DNA of 64,000 bases from Undaria pinnatifida (GCA_012845835.1 JABAKD010000016.1:444843-508842); one strand, 5' to 3'. Numbered from the stretch's first letter, positions 11,131-50,936 are shown. Notes: generated by a model from the sequence alone, not told the origin. Numbers and translations are program-made.

Positions 11131-12055
11131 GTGTTTCTTTCGGGTCTTACGTTCTCAAGATCGAGCTTCTTTTTCTTTTGCGCCATGAATCCGCAATGGA
11201 ATGGTTAGCTAGTGTTCGGAAAACCGGTGCATGGCGGCATCGGGGCGTGCAGAAGACGTTCAAAATGTATATTATTATTGCCACCCCCGGAGAGGATTAT
11301 GGGAGGAGGAGGGGGAAATTGGAAGTGACCAAGAGAGGCCCTCCCTCCCCCAAGATCGCCTCGTCCCCGAACCATAAATAGCGACAAGCGCTCTCGTCCT
11401 ATACTTGGATAATTCTATCGTACCACACAATACACTCACGCGGCTAAGCCATACATACTGACCCTACCTTACACACCATACTTCAGTCTTCCAATACGTG
11501 CGTATGAGAGCATATATGCAAATGTGCATATTCCGTTTCTTATTGTACCACATATGATGACGATGTATGTAGTACACGAGCAACTGTTCTTACGTGTATC
11601 ATACAATAACAACTCATATCACGCACCAGTAAATATTGCTACTGGTGGCTCCATAGGTCATGTACGTACCACACAAATATATATAGAAACGTTTCCCCGT
11701 GGATAGTCCGCCTGATGAAATATCCCTGCCTTTATAACATAACATGCCACATACTGCGATACAGTTATAAAATAATCCTCTCATGATTCACACATTATCT
11801 TTGACGGCGTATCTCCCCAACTACCACACTATTCCTTAGACGGCGAATTGCCCCAAACACAATGTCCCATCGTACATATTATAGATGCAATGCGGTTCCG
11901 CAAATCGAACCATGATATCATAACTTCTCACAGCTAGCTACGGTGCGCCAAGAAAATCACGTAACATGTTTTCATCTGTAGGGTACAGAGTCACCCGTGC
12001 GAATATGATAGCTCAAATCCAGTGGTGAAAAAGAGGATACTACAATACCGTAGCC
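11131..12055. other. no gene seen
   Basis: AT-richer unique sequence with only short random ORFs. A cacccgtgcga piece at about 11992 is a further relic of the cactcg palindrome family. Confidence 0.5.
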
Positions 12056-12059
12056 GTGG

Positions 12060-12935
12060 TCCATGATAGTGCCATGGCATGACCATACATGACCATGGAT
12101 GACCATGGCATGACCATGGATAATCACGGCATGACCACAGATAACTACGGCATTGTCATGGATGGCCATGGCGAGGAACATGGATGGCCACGGCACTGCC
12201 ACGCATGAACATGGCATTGCCACTGATGACCATGGCATCGACCATGGCTGACCATGGCATTGACCATGGCATTGACATGTCATAACCATGCATGACCATG
12301 GTCGTCCATGGCATGACCATGGCAAGACCATGCATGACCGTGGATGACCATGGATGACCATGGCATTGCCATAGATGACCATAGCAATGCCACGCATGAC
12401 TATGGCAATGCCACGCATGACTGTGGCATTGCCACGGATGATCATGGCATTGCCACACACGGCCATGGCATTGCCCTGGCATTGACGTGGCATGACCATG
12501 GCATTGCCATGGTCTGACATGACATTGTCATGGCATGAACATGGCATGACCATGGCAAGGCCATGGTATGGCCGTGGAAGACCATGGTATTACCATGCAC
12601 GACCATGGCACGAACATGGATGACGATGGCATATCCATGGTGCTTCCAAGGTATGCCATGGAGCGTTGTACGGTTAATATTCCATAAACAAACGTGCTAT
12701 GGGTTGTCACGACAATGCCATGGCACGGCTTACCGCAACGTCATGGCGTTGCCATGGCTTTTGCCATGGCATGCCATGGCATTACCGTAAGACGTGACAT
12801 GGCATATATATGTATTTGCCATGGCATGCCATGGCATTGCCATAAGACTTGCCATGGCATGCCATGGTATTGCCATAAGACTTGCCATGGCACGACATGG
12901 CATTGCCATAAGACGTGCCATGTCATGGCGCCTGT
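12060..12935. repeat. CCATGG palindromic minisatellite, block 3
   Basis: The first part is as in the earlier blocks. From 12720 the unit becomes longer and more regular (ttgccatggcatgccatggcattgccataagac), repeated about four times with a period near 48. Two array generations are thus visible. Confidence 0.9.
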
Positions 12936-13061
12936 CCTAAACATGTAAGACATTGTCGGGGCGGTGGTGCCGCTTATTCCCTGGTAGTCATGATATCTCA
13001 GAGCATGTATACATTGGCTACATATTTCGACAACGACTTACCGAGGGCTTCATGCTTTAGC

Positions 13062-13310
13062 TTTTCTAAATGCACCAGGGACCATCAGGACGTCACCATC
13101 ACGACGGGCCGCCTCATCGCGCGCGCGGGTCGTCAGAAAGAAGTTCCACGGGGTCGATGCAAACACACGCGATTGGAACTGCCAGGAAGACAACATTTGG
13201 AATCGGTGCAACGCTGTTCGGTGGGACTGCTGGAGGTTCCGGGATCGCCGCAACAGCAACGCGCTTTGGGAAATCCCGCCTAAAGGCGTGCAGGTTTCCA
13301 CCAATCACGG
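13062..13310. CDS. possible exon, strand undecided
   Basis: All three plus frames and one minus frame are open for 70 codons or more. One plus frame gives a Trp/Cys-rich stretch (R-D-W-N-C-Q-E-D-N-I-W-N-R-C) ending at a gtaaat donor near 13310; the minus frame gives a Pro/Val-rich stretch after a ttgcag acceptor. Neither is recognised. Confidence 0.25.
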
Positions 13311-13607
13311 TAAATAAAGCATTTGGTTCTGCAACAAATATTTCAATCAAATTCCAAGAAATTCCCTCCACAACGGTGGAGCACGAGCCTTTACAACATG
13401 TATTATATCTAATTACGGGCCTTTATGCGTGCGTAAACCCTATGGTATGCCTTAACTCCATCTGAGGCGTGGCTTTAAGACTATGGCGTAATGACAACAT
13501 AGAGGCCTACGTGCCATGGTACAAACTATTTGACCCACATGAACAGTTGGTAAAATAAACAGCATGACACGGGGGAGAACAACATTGATTTGACAACTGC
13601 GACCTTG

Positions 13608-13855
13608 GACTGATTCTACGATAGTCCCCCCCAAACCAGCGATATTCTTTAACGAAGGTTTCGCGACTGCTCGGTACGAGGACGAATGGTATGAAAACGT
13701 AATCTTCATCTATTTTGTTGTCTGCTAAGGACCATCTAACGATTACCGTCGGGATGGCAAGGGTCACCGTATTTCAGGAGATACGGCCGGGAGCTGGTTT
13801 CAAAACCGCTGACGTCGTTAAAGAAATGTTGGGGGGGCTACCGTAGAACGACTCC
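13608..13855 (+). mobile_element. MITE family 1, copy a
   Basis: Inverted ends: gactgattctacgatagtcccccc at the left, gggggggctaccgtagaacgactc at the right. Internal arms ccagcga-attctttaacga and cgttaaagaaat are also complementary. It shares gtatttcaggagatac-gccgggagctggtttcaaaac with copies at 16.2, 26.1, 31.6 and 48.3 kb. Confidence 0.9.
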
Positions 13856-13859
13856 TTGA

Positions 13860-14465
13860 TGGATGAGAGTGACCCTTTTTTTTCTTTCGTATTCATGTTT
13901 TCTTTCTTTGCTGCATGTAGCCTGGTGTGTCGGTTTGTTTACATATCTTCAACCCTCGTATTCACTTCCGTTGGCATTGCACGGCCAAATCACCGTGCTG
14001 AACTTGCCACGTGGGTGTCTCTTTTGTAGGTCGTGGGCACAAAGCCCGTCTCTCCAGGAGGAGGCATCCACACGGGCACCCAGTCTGGCTGTGCTGTGGT
14101 ATGGTACCCCCTCTACCCCGTTGGAGCGTTATGATTGGAATGGAATGGATGGAGTTGTCCATTTTATAGCTGGGAGGGCGTTATCGCCTGCCTGAACGAA
14201 CGGCTCCACCTCCCCCTTCTGTCAGAAGGGGTGAGGGGGACAGCAAGAAAATTAAATGCTAGAGATGTAACATCCAAGCAACCCCGGGTGTGAATGACCG
14301 TTACAGAGTCAGAGGTAACCCTCTGCAAAGCAGTAGTCGGCCCCTAGGTCCATATTGCCCCAATACTGTGAAACATCGGTACAATATGAAGAACACACAT
14401 TTATTTATCTTCACTTTTTCAAAGTGACAAAGCTCTTGTGAGCTGCCATACTTCCTTAAGAGCGG
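13860..14465. other. no supportable gene
   Basis: A plus-strand 110-codon frame (13863-14195) has no motif. Plain spacer otherwise. Confidence 0.4.
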
Positions 14466-14469
14466 GCCG

Positions 14470-14775
14470 GTACCGGTCGCTCCGGTGGCGTATTCGGTCA
14501 TCCTCGAGCCTGGTATAGGTCAATTTCGTGAGTTCGAATCCCCCCGAGCGCATACTCGTATAAGTTCGTGGGGACTTTTTCTTGTGCACAATTTAACTTG
14601 CGGAAAGCACGAGAGCGTGAGTAAGCAACACTCGATGAAAAATCGACAAGCAGTGGGTTTGCTGAACCCTATGCGCGATAAAAAATTGAAGGCAAGAACA
14701 GGGGTGGAGAAGAGGCGACACCTGGGACCACGGCTTGTCCAGAAGCTGGAAAGTAGAAGTATGAAGAAGAAAAAA
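14470..14775 (+). mobile_element. SINE-like family A, copy 1
   Basis: Starts with a tRNA-like segment carrying a near-perfect B box (gagttcgaatcccccc) and then the family body: cttgcggaaagc-cgagagcgtgagt, acactcgatgaaaaatcgac, ggttt-gctgaaccctat, ggcttgtcca-aagctggaaagta and an A-rich end. Copies are at 50.2, 57.4 and 59.9 kb. Confidence 0.8.
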
Positions 14776-14779
14776 AACA

Positions 14780-16190
14780 TGGACAAGAGCAGCATGGAGT
14801 TTCGTTTTCGTATTGGGCACGCAAGCGATGATCACGGTATTGGCATGGGCACCACGTCGGTATAGGCATGGGCATCACCACTACTGTTGTCGTCAAAGCA
14901 CTGGTTGTGTTCTGGATGTAGATGCGTGGAAATATCAGGGTAAGTTTATTAACACACACACCGAGAGCCCAGAGCACATACGATAGATATAGACATACCC
15001 TATGCGGTGCTACTGGAAAAACGATTTTATGTCTCCACGCTGAACATAATGTCGCGGTTGACGTTTCAATCTCGAGATACAAGCAACCCAACGCAAACCT
15101 GCATGGCTCCGGACAAGACCACATGACGTTAGGTTAGAGCATCGAAAGTTTGAGGATGACCCACATCACGGGGGCGAGATGTTTCCCTAGTTGGGGTTGG
15201 GCATCCCCTCGAAGTGTTATGCTCGTGTTGTTTGGTAGATTCATCCTTGTTGAAGAACGAAAAGAACAAATAGTGTCTTTCCTCAGCTTTCAGTTAACGA
15301 TTGACCCTCGGTCTAGAGGCACAAACACACCAGGGCCGACCGACGCTGTTCCGGACAAGGTCACATGGGCATGTAGAAGGTTTTAGCTTGATCCATGTTC
15401 TAGTTGGCAAGAGCTTGCCAGCGTTGTTGTTGTGCGGGTATTTTTCTCGAGATGCGCTGCTGGCGCGAGGCTCCAAAAAATCCTTTTTTCCTACTTCTCA
15501 TCATGATAGATGATGTCATTTCAGCCCCTTTTAAGGAACTTTTGATCCCTTAGAACGACACCGCACACTTTATGGTGCATTACGTCCGTTAAAAAGGGAA
15601 AAAAATAGATTATGGACTTCTCTCTTTAAGGAACCTTCGGGACCCGACGCACACGGCCCCTTAAAGGAATCCACTTACTGTATTGACTATTTTGACGTTT
15701 CTTCCGTGGTTAGTTAGCTGGGGCTATTTGATCAAAATGAAGGAGCTAGCTGTTGATCAATCACGACTAGTTGCGTAATCGCGTAAAATCACAACCTGAC
15801 CTCGTTGACTCTGCAAACAATCGCGTAATATAAACAACTCGTATGTTGATTATGGATGTGTTGATTGCCGTCACTAGCAATAGACTAGAAAGCGTGCCGT
15901 TTATGTTGATTATTTTGCAATTTCAAGATAAACTTGGTCAAGCGGTCATCAGTTGCTGTTGTTGTTGTCAAATTAACTCGCATAATCAAGTCCGTGGTCA
16001 CAGGACAGGCTCCAGTTACTCTATACGGGTCCGATCAGTTTTTTCTTCTCTGTTTTGTTGAGATTAGACAACCGCCACCAGTATATTATACTGGACTGCG
16101 TCAGCATACTGGGCGCGTTCATCTTTAGTGCAGGGGCTTTGAGCAAGTGATTCACACTTTTCGGGACTTTTTCCGGGATTGGTCACCGAG
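14780..16190. other. no gene seen
   Basis: Unique sequence with short ORFs only. A small aatcgcgtaa/gttgat motif recurs at 15750-15920. No motif-bearing frame. Confidence 0.5.
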
Positions 16191-16194
16191 CGAG

Positions 16195-16452
16195 GACTGA
16201 TTCTACGATACCCCCCCCAAAAAAAACCAGCGGTTTTCTTTAACCAACGGTTCATGGCTGCTCGACACGGGGAATGATAGAATCGAAAACAACGTATCCA
16301 TATATTTTCTTGTGTGCAAAGCCTATCGATCGATGACGTCGGGTTGTCGAAAGACACCGTATTTCAGGAGATACGACCGGGAGTTGGTTTTGAAACCGCC
16401 GATTTCGTTGAAAAAAAGTTGGGGGGGGGGGGCTACCGTAGAACGACTCCGA
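16195..16452 (+). mobile_element. MITE family 1, copy b
   Basis: gactgattctacgatacccccccc at the left and gggggggctaccgtagaacgactcc at the right; the interior is colinear with the 13.6 kb copy. Confidence 0.9.
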
Positions 16453-16454
16453 GC

Positions 16455-18300
16455 AGGACCGCGAGAGTTTCCAGATGGCGGCGGGTGACACGTGCGGAGG
16501 CACCGCCGCGAGCGCGCGGCCGTCGGGGCCCTGAGGCGGAAGTTATCAGTCCCAGTATTAAAAAAAAAAAACGATTTCTTCAAGAAAAGATAGCCGCTTG
16601 AGGAATAGCCAAAACGGAAACAAAAAAAATTAAAGGGAGGATGACCCAGGAAAATGTGCTTAGGGTCGGGTGCATACTAGATCCTATCGATTAAACAGCC
16701 AACATTGGCGTGTGGTCAATGATGGCGACAAATAAGAAATAGGGCCTCGACGTCCAAATGACGTGTCGTATTATTGATAGCTGGCGCCTGCTGTATTAGC
16801 ACACATGCTGAGTAAGGACACCCTTTCCGCCGAGGCGAGGATATAGTGTCGACCTGCACGCCGGCGTATCCTCGAGTTTTGGTTATTCGCTTCTGATGGT
16901 ACGTGGAATTCTGCCGAATCCGTGAAGCTTCGGTGGAGAAAATCCAACAGGAATGGTTATTAAAGACAGAAAAACGTAAAAAAAGGCCGCCGACGTGCAG
17001 TCGGCCAAATGACTGAACAAAACTCAGCCGTCCACTCGCTAGAACGTACATAACCGGAGGGAGCAACATCGTCCGTACCTCCGCTCCGGAGATAATCGAT
17101 CGTCGACAGGAACACACAAGGAAAGGGACACACATCTACCTTTTGTCCCCTTCGTGTGTATCAAGTACTATTTCTATAGGTACACATACACACAGAGCTC
17201 GTACAGAAAACCAAACGCCATCGTTAAAAAAAGCTATATCACGACCCGTGTCCTGCCTCTGGCCTCTCTCCGTCCCCATACCTCGTAGGTTTTTTTCCTG
17301 GCCACGTCTGACGTGTTGTTTCACGCACCGGTGCATCCGAATGGTGCACTTGGCAGAAGAAAGAATAAATGCCCGAAGGAACAAGAAAGCGCGCCAAGCA
17401 AACATTTATCTTTCACGCTTATTCTTTGAAAACAGAAATGAACCACGAATACGCTGCTCGTTCCTCCCTTCACGAAAGAAGTACGAGAGGGTACCGTATG
17501 ATAGTACCATTCCCACATACGAAGCCCACCCTGATTCATACGCCCTGCTTTCACCACCTGCCACGCCTAGCTTATCAGGATACTGACAAGATTCCCATCA
17601 CAGTACCGTAACGCCGCAACACACAGAAGCCTCCGGCATGACGTGCGTGATCTTATTTAGCTACCCTCCACTACCCTTCTCACACTCTAGCAGCGCTGCA
17701 GCAAAAGGGGTATGATACGACCGACAGAGCCCGTCAAGGATACTCGTACTGCACTACGGCAATGGACTCCATGCCAGCGTGCTACTGAGCTGCGTGATTG
17801 CATGGCTAACTAAACGGGTTCACTTTCGGAGACAACGCACTGAAAACCCCGGGGACTGTATGCTTCCACCCTCCCCCCCCCCCCTCCCCCCCGCCCCCCC
17901 CGCAACGGGGCATGAACACGGGCCCTCGTACACTCATACGTGGTCTATTGCTTATCGATACAGTACATACTACCGGTGTGCCTGGTTTATATCGTGTATA
18001 CTACAAGTGATACACCCCAGGAGTTACGACGATCGATCGCAGATAGGCGACTTTTCCTCCCACGTCATGCTGCCGCTTATCATGCGCGCGCTCTGGCTAC
18101 GCTCGAGTCGCCCTGTTTCTTCACAACGACGCACTTCAAAAAGCGAACCTCGTGGAACCTGCAATGCAATGAACCGGTTTTATTTTCCTTAAAACGGGCG
18201 GTGATTAAAAAACACGTAAAATAGAACGCATCACCCTATCACCAGTCAGATCTACCACAGCCCCGAACCCCGCTCACTGAAATAACATGACAGAAAAAAA
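16455..18300. other. no gene recognised
   Basis: Moderate ORFs on both strands (for example plus 17143-17586 and minus 16716-17135) lack motifs. Contains a C-rich tract at 17870-17900. Probably intergenic. Confidence 0.4.
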
Positions 18301-18329
18301 AAAAAAACGAACGATCCATGCAGCACGCC

Positions 18330-19105
18330 CGACTAAGGAATACCTTTTTGAGAGAAACTACCCTTAAAAATGAGGAACACCTCGAGAAAATTTTCCACCA
18401 AAATGAGAAATATCTGAGATATATTGCCCCAAAAGGAGAAAAAAAAGTGCCCCTAAATGAGGAATTTCTTGAGAGAAATTCCCCCAAAACGGGGAATATC
18501 TTAGAGAAACCACCTCAAAACGGGGAAGACCTGAGAGAAACTACCCCAAAGGGGGGAATACCTTGAGAAAAATTACCCCAAAATGAGGGATATCTGAGCG
18601 AAATTTCCCCAAAAAGATAACAAATACACCCCAAAATGGAGGATATCGGAGAGAAATTGCTCCAAAATGAGGAATACCTTGAGATAAATCAACCCAAAAT
18701 GGGGAATACCTTAGAGAAACTACCTCAAAACGGGGAAGACCTGAGAGAAACTACCCCAAAATGAGGAATACCTCGAGAAAAGTTATCTCCGAAAAGAGGG
18801 ATATCCGAGAGAAACTGCCCCAAAATGAGAAAAAATGCCCCAAAATGGGGAATATCCGAGAGAAATTACTCCAAAATGAGGAATACCTTGAGATAAATTA
18901 CCTCAAAACGGGGAAGACCTGAGAGAAACTACCCCAAAGGAAGTAATACCTTTTTGAGAAAAATTACCCCAAAGGGAGGAATACCTTCTTGAGAAAAATT
19001 ACCCCAAAACGAGGGACATCTGAGCGAAATTTCTCGAAAACGAGGCATACCTGAGATAAATGAATCCCGGAGTGATGATACCTGAGAGAAATTGCCCCAA
19101 ACGAT
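18330..19105. repeat. degenerate array, about 33-36 base unit
   Basis: About twenty units of gagagaaa-taccccaaaa-gagg-aatacct, with drifting spacers. Higher-order similarity is visible: the pair at 18490-18560 resembles 18700-18780. Confidence 0.85.
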
Positions 19106-19714
19106 TACTTCCGCCCCCGAATCCCCGGGAAAAACAAAATACAAAAACACGCCAACTTCCAAAGCAAGGGCGCAACCCAACAAATATGACCGCGCGTGCG
19201 TGGCGGCTTCAACCAAAAAGTGTGTCAAGAATGAAAAAACAAGGGAAAAGAGACGGCGCGTGCTTGCTTTTCGCTTTCGCGCGCCCCCCACATTATTATC
19301 GAAACTAAAAATTATCTGAAACAAAAAACACCGTACATGCCTTCGTCCCGCCCGGGAACAAAACCGAAGCGCATTTTCACTGATTGATTGTGTTGGGCGT
19401 TGGCACCATTTTCTTTTTTGGTCCTCGACCCCGACGTCTTTTTTTGTTTTTTGGCGGGGACAGACGCGCAGGTGTGTCCCCCTCGACCCAAAACAAGGAA
19501 AAAAAACAAAACAAAACAAAACACGATGGTGACGCGTGCGACGAGACCGTGCCCCACAACTGCTGGTGGTATTCATGGTCACCGGTGGACAAGACCGCCA
19601 ACACACCAGCAACAACCGACCAAAATTCGCCGTGTGCATTCGATACCACTAAACTTTCGCGAGCACGACGAAAAAACTCCCCGCCCCTCCTCCTCTTCCT
19701 CCTCCTGGATTAAC

Positions 19715-20290
19715 CCTTTTAGAACTGCCAAAAAAAAAAATGATCACAAACTATTTCCGAGTAAGTTTCCCCCGAAAAAAACGTGGCTCCAATTACTTTT
19801 AATCGAATTACCCCGTTCAGAACTGCCGAAAAAAAAAACGACCACACACGGTGCTATTTTCAAGTAAAAACCTCCTCCCGAATATGTCGCTCCAGCCACA
19901 GTACTAACGGAGTTAATCAAATTTAACGCCTTAAGAACTGCCAGAAAATAAGCGTCACACATCATTTCCAAGTGTTTTTCCCCCGAAAAATGTGTGCCCG
20001 GTTCTAGAACTGCCAGAAAATATATATTCGACAGCCATTTGCGAGTATTTGCCCTAAAACCGCGGCTCCAGTTCTAGAGGGGGTTTTACCTTGATCAATA
20101 ATTTGAGGGAGTTATCTTGACCCTTTTTGAAAACGCCAAAACACATGATCAAACACTATTTCCAAGGTGATTCCACCCCGAAGAAAAATGTGTCCAATTC
20201 TAGAACCGCCAAAAAACAAAAAAAGGACCCCACACTATTCCCAAGGATTTTTCCCTCTTTAAAAAGCGTGTCTTAAGTTCCAAAACGGTT
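19715..20290. repeat. degenerate array, about 85-base unit
   Basis: Units share agaactgccaaaaaa, acacactatttcc-agt and ttcccccgaaaaa, ending in gtgtcc-gttc. Six or so copies, strongly diverged. Confidence 0.75.
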
Positions 20291-20299
20291 GTAACATAT

Positions 20300-21100
20300 G
20301 TATAACCCTTGCAGCACTCAAAAAACATACCACAAACTTCTTCCGAGGATGTCCCCCCCAAACACGTGAGTGGAGTTCTACCAAAGGGGGAGGCGGGGGG
20401 GGGGGGTCCTCCCCACTGTAGACGACGTTAACGGCGATAGGTGCGCGACGAAGGGCACAACTATGCGTCGGTCGTGTCACCGGCTGGGCAGAACTCCTAT
20501 TGCTCTCTCTTTTGCTCCGTTGTGAGAAGCGAGGCGGCGAGTCTGGCCTGGGCAGGAGCGCGCCTCTTTGGCTCCCTCGCTTGCTCCATCGCTTCGAAGC
20601 GAAGCGGCGATATAGAATAACTTATCTATGACGCCGCCCCAGTTTTGTGGGAGCAATGTTCATGCACACAGAAAGAGCGCGCCACGTCGCCCGGTTAAAA
20701 ATACGTAAAATGAGGCGTTTTCTTCTTGACTCTCCATGCGTCAAGAAAACAAAAAAAAAGGAAAAAACAAAACAGAAATCAGAAACCATGGGAGATCTCG
20801 CTCCGGCTCTCCGTGCGTGGCAAAAAATAAACAAATAAATAAGAAATCAGAGACCATGAGATCTCGCTTGGACCCCCCTCCCCCCCCCCCCCCTCCCGCC
20901 GACCCTCCCTCTCATCTATCCGAGCGAGCCCATGCATTACAACAACACCGGCTCTACATCGACCCCCAAAGGACACATCCCATCACATCACACGGTAATA
21001 CCGCTAGTAATCATCACACGATGGTACTGCTAGTAATAGTCTACCTTACAACATCGTCCCTCCCTTTTTTTCGCCCCACCGCCCCCGATTTCAATCGAAT
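20300..21100. other. no gene seen
   Basis: Low-complexity A-rich and C-rich stretches; a short repeated motif ttgctcc-tcg-ttcgaagcgaggcggcgag occurs near 20510-20610. Confidence 0.4.
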
Positions 21101-21110
21101 GCATACGCTC

Positions 21111-21159
21111 CCCACCCCACCCCACCCCACCCCACCCCACCCCACCCCACCCCACCCCA
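21111..21159. repeat. CCCCA pentanucleotide tract
   Basis: About ten uninterrupted units. Confidence 0.95.
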
Positions 21160-21189
21160 TGCACATCTCACCGTATCCCGCCTCTTTCA

Positions 21190-21472
21190 CTGTCGAAAAC
21201 CTCTCCCACTCTACCAAAAATTAGGGTTTCCTGGCGGGTCAGGCGGCGTGTAATTCTTGGGAGCGAACACCTCTCCCACTCTACCGTAATGTCGGGTTTC
21301 CTAACAGCTCAGGCGGCGTTTTTCGCTTGGGAGCGAAAACCTCTCCCACTTTATTACCCCAAAGCAGGGTTTCCTGGCAGGGCGGCGGGCGGTATATTTC
21401 CGCCTCCCAACTCTACCAAAAAGTAGGGTTCCCTAGCCATCCGGGCGGCGTTTTTCGCTAGGGAGCGGGCGT
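21190..21472. repeat. four tandem copies, about 70 bases, next to the P450 3' end
   Basis: Units run aacctctcccactctacc ... gggtttcct, then caggcggcg-tttttcgc-tgggagcg. It ends about 13 bases from the P450 stop codon on the downstream side. Confidence 0.85.
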
Positions 21473-21484
21473 GATTGAGCGTCA

Positions 21485-48167
<26,683 letters not shown>

Positions 48168-48233
48168 CTGGCCGGACGAGCAAAGCAAACGAGCAGCAGC
48201 AATTAATCGTAATGCATTATGACTAGTGGTGAA

Positions 48234-48481
48234 ACTGATTCTACGAAAGCCCTCCCCGAAAAAAATCCATAGAGTGATATTCTTTAACATGTTTCATGAG
48301 ATCTGCTCGACACGAGGGAGGACGCTATGACATGAAAAAAAACTTGTTGCCATATAATTTCTTGTTTGCAAAAGGGTGGCAAGAGGCGTCCTATTTCATG
48401 AGATGCGGTGCCGGTGGAGCTGGTTTCAAAACCGGCGATTTCGTCAAAAGAAAAGTTGGGAAGGCCAACGTAGAACGACAC
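48234..48481 (+). mobile_element. MITE family 1, copy e
   Basis: actgattctacgaaagccctcc at the left and ggccaacgtagaacgac at the right; the interior keeps gctggtttcaaaaccggcgatttcgt. Immediately upstream of P450 exon 1. Confidence 0.82.
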
Positions 48482-49204
48482 GGGACACATGCCACGTGTA
48501 GAGAGGGGCATCCTTCTTTTTTTTTCCGACTTTTTCGAGGGCGGTGGCTTGAGGACCTCTAAATCACCCCCCCCTCAAAACCGATCTGGAGAAAAATGAA
48601 AGCGCGAAAAGCCCCATGAACAGCCCCATATGGTCTAGGTACGGGAACAAAAAAAAAAAAACGTGAAAGCAAGAACGATAAAATATCCGACGAATTTGGG
48701 TTGAGGAGCGCAGAAAAAAAAATATAAATAATAAGGCCAAAAAGTACAAATAATAAGGCCAAAAAGTACTACCCGTGTATCGTAGCGCGCGCCAGAGTCT
48801 GCCAACCGGCGGTGTGCTTTGCAGCACGCACGAGCTTCAATGCCTCTGCAATGCGGATCGCTCAAGAGAACAGCCTTCTCGGAAAATAAAAGTCGAAGAA
48901 AAAAAAAAGCGAGAAATTTCCGAAAACGAACGGGGGCGGCTAGGATTCGGCGGTGTTCGTTCTACAGTAGTAACTATTTTAATAAGTAGCTCGCAGTGGG
49001 TATGACAAGAGCCAGACCTGGTACACAGCCAACAAAAAGTATACTGGTACATACGTTTTCGAGTTCGTCTGATTGATTCTCGCCGATTTGGTCAAAACAA
49101 CGTCTTCGGCGCTCTCCCCTCTCCCCTCTCGGCACGTGGCAAGTATCTACGATGTAGGAGTAATTCAAGAACCTGCCGAGTAGTAACCTTTCTCTCTTTT
49201 TTTC

Positions 49205-49300
49205 GCCAATGGTACGGGGATTCGAACCCGCGCACACCAGGCTCAGAAGCGAACAGAGTCTGTCCACTATTAACAGACCTAAATAACCAACAGACGGCAA
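49205..49300 (-). mobile_element. tRNA-like SINE head, family C
   Basis: The minus strand reads ttaatagtgg-acagac as an A-box-like and gcgggttcgaatcccc as a B box, but the T stem does not pair fully, so it is not a functional tRNA. A related head is at 58076-58145. Confidence 0.55.
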
Positions 49301-49369
49301 CTCATTAAGTTTTTTGGCCCGCAGGCGGCGCATTCGACACGAACGTCTTTTAGATCCCCGCCGCCCATT

Positions 49370-49525
49370 GCTCTATGGCTGGTACACGATCGATCTGGCC
49401 GGCGACCACAAAAAAAAATAATAGAAGTCGTCAGGAGGCGTCGTTGAAGCTATTGGGCTTGCAAGCGGGACATTCCAAGCATGCACAATTTGCAGCCGGT
49501 ACACGATCTGGCCAACGAACAAAGA
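49370..49525 (-). repeat. two echoes of the exon 1 acceptor edge
   Basis: ggctggtacacgatcgatctggccgg (49378) and cagccggtacacgatctggccaacga (49494) copy the real cagctggtacacgatctggccggacga at 48153-48179. Confidence 0.75.
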
Positions 49526-49609
49526 AACATTAAATGACGGCCGACTCACCCAACGGTGGAGGTTGCATTTTTTGCGCGAAAAAGGGTTTCCGAGACGACC
49601 CCGGTTGAG

Positions 49610-49865
49610 TTCCTCTCAAGCTTGTTTGTCTGTTTGTTCGTTTAGTTGTTTTTTTTGTCCCATTTGTTATCCCCGCACTACTCTCGTGCTCCCTCCCAGT
49701 AGTAACTCAGATCCGGGGTCATAGAACGGGCCCTCCCCCCCCCTCCCCCCCACCACCACGGTACGTACATTCAATTTTCTTGTTTTTATCGCGAGAAGAA
49801 TTCAGAATTTTCTTCCCTCGTCGACTCGCTCGCGTCGATTTGTACCTAAACCCACGCCGCTACTA
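49610..49865 (-). mobile_element. SINE-like family B, copy 4 (inverted)
   Basis: The reverse complement reads gtcgacgagggaagaaaa-ttct, cttctcgcgataaaaa and ccggatctgagttactactggg. Confidence 0.75.
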
Positions 49866-50186
49866 ATGGTCGCGGAAACTAAATATCCGTGCTCAATGCA
49901 GTACGGTAATGTTACGGTTGTCTTCGTTTTACGACACTCACTATGAATAACGCATCCCGGTATATTATTATATATAATTATACGAATCTCGGTTCCTGGG
50001 TTGCCTTCGCAGTCATGTGTCGGAGGATACATTGAGCTCCGCGTGCTACATAGGAGCCCATAAAAGTTTCTGCTGCACCCTCCCGCCCCCCCCCCCCCCC
50101 CCCCCCCTGCGTGCGATGGCCCAGTCAGAGGACGGGGGGTGAGGGCTGCGTCTACGGACGGTCGTCTATTGTTGCGTTTGGGGCAT

Positions 50187-50412
50187 GGTATACTCGTATA
50201 AATTCGTTGGGAGTTTTTCTTGCGCACAAATTGACTTGCGGAAAGCGCGAGAGCGTGAGTTAGCAACACTCGATGAAAAATCGACGAGCAGTGGGATTTG
50301 CTGAACCCTATATGCGCGATAAAAAACGAAGGCAAGAACCGGGGGGGGGGGAAGGGGACGACTCCCGTGACTACGGCTTGTCCATAAGCTGGAAAGTACA
50401 AGTGTGGGGAAA
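50187..50412 (+). mobile_element. SINE-like family A, copy 2
   Basis: Body colinear with 14550-14770, about 85-90 percent similar by eye, with a G run in place of the tggag stretch. Confidence 0.85.
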
Positions 50413-50936
50413 AAAAAAATACTATGGTACAGGGTGTTTGTATTGGTAGGTGTTCTTTCATCATGTTTCTGGTTTTTGACACTCACGCTACATCGTCAGA
50501 TGGCAAATGAAAAAATAATAGTCAGTAAGGGTGCCAAATGTGTTTTCGGCAGTAGGAAAACATATTATATGTTAAGGACAGCATTTTTTAGGGCCATTCC
50601 TGAATAACGAACCCAACAAACACACACGAATCCTGACAAAAATACCACGACTCCTCATGAAGTTTTGGTCACGTTAAACGTTTAGAAAAAAAAATTCAAG
50701 TTTTTTTGTTCTTGTTTTTTTGTCAAGAATCCTGCCATTATTTTTTTACGGAATTAGTCAAAAGAATTGTTCAAAAGTGCGGATTCCTGTGGCAAATCAC
50801 GATTCGCGAAAATATCACCTTCTTTTTGTCACAATTCCACCCATCACTTTTGTTTTTGTTCCCTATGGAATCTTAGCCGAAAAATGGGACACAATGTAGC
50901 GTCCCCCTCATCCATAAAGGCTACTTCTTAGCTCCT

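Noticed and set aside
18059-18165. Candidate P450 terminal exon after ttgcattgcag on the minus strand
   Set aside because: Its product does not resemble a P450 tail, and the 21485-21571 exon fits in phase, sequence and position.
49205-49300. Possible tRNA gene on the minus strand
   Set aside because: A good B box, but the T stem and acceptor stem do not pair; better explained as a SINE head.
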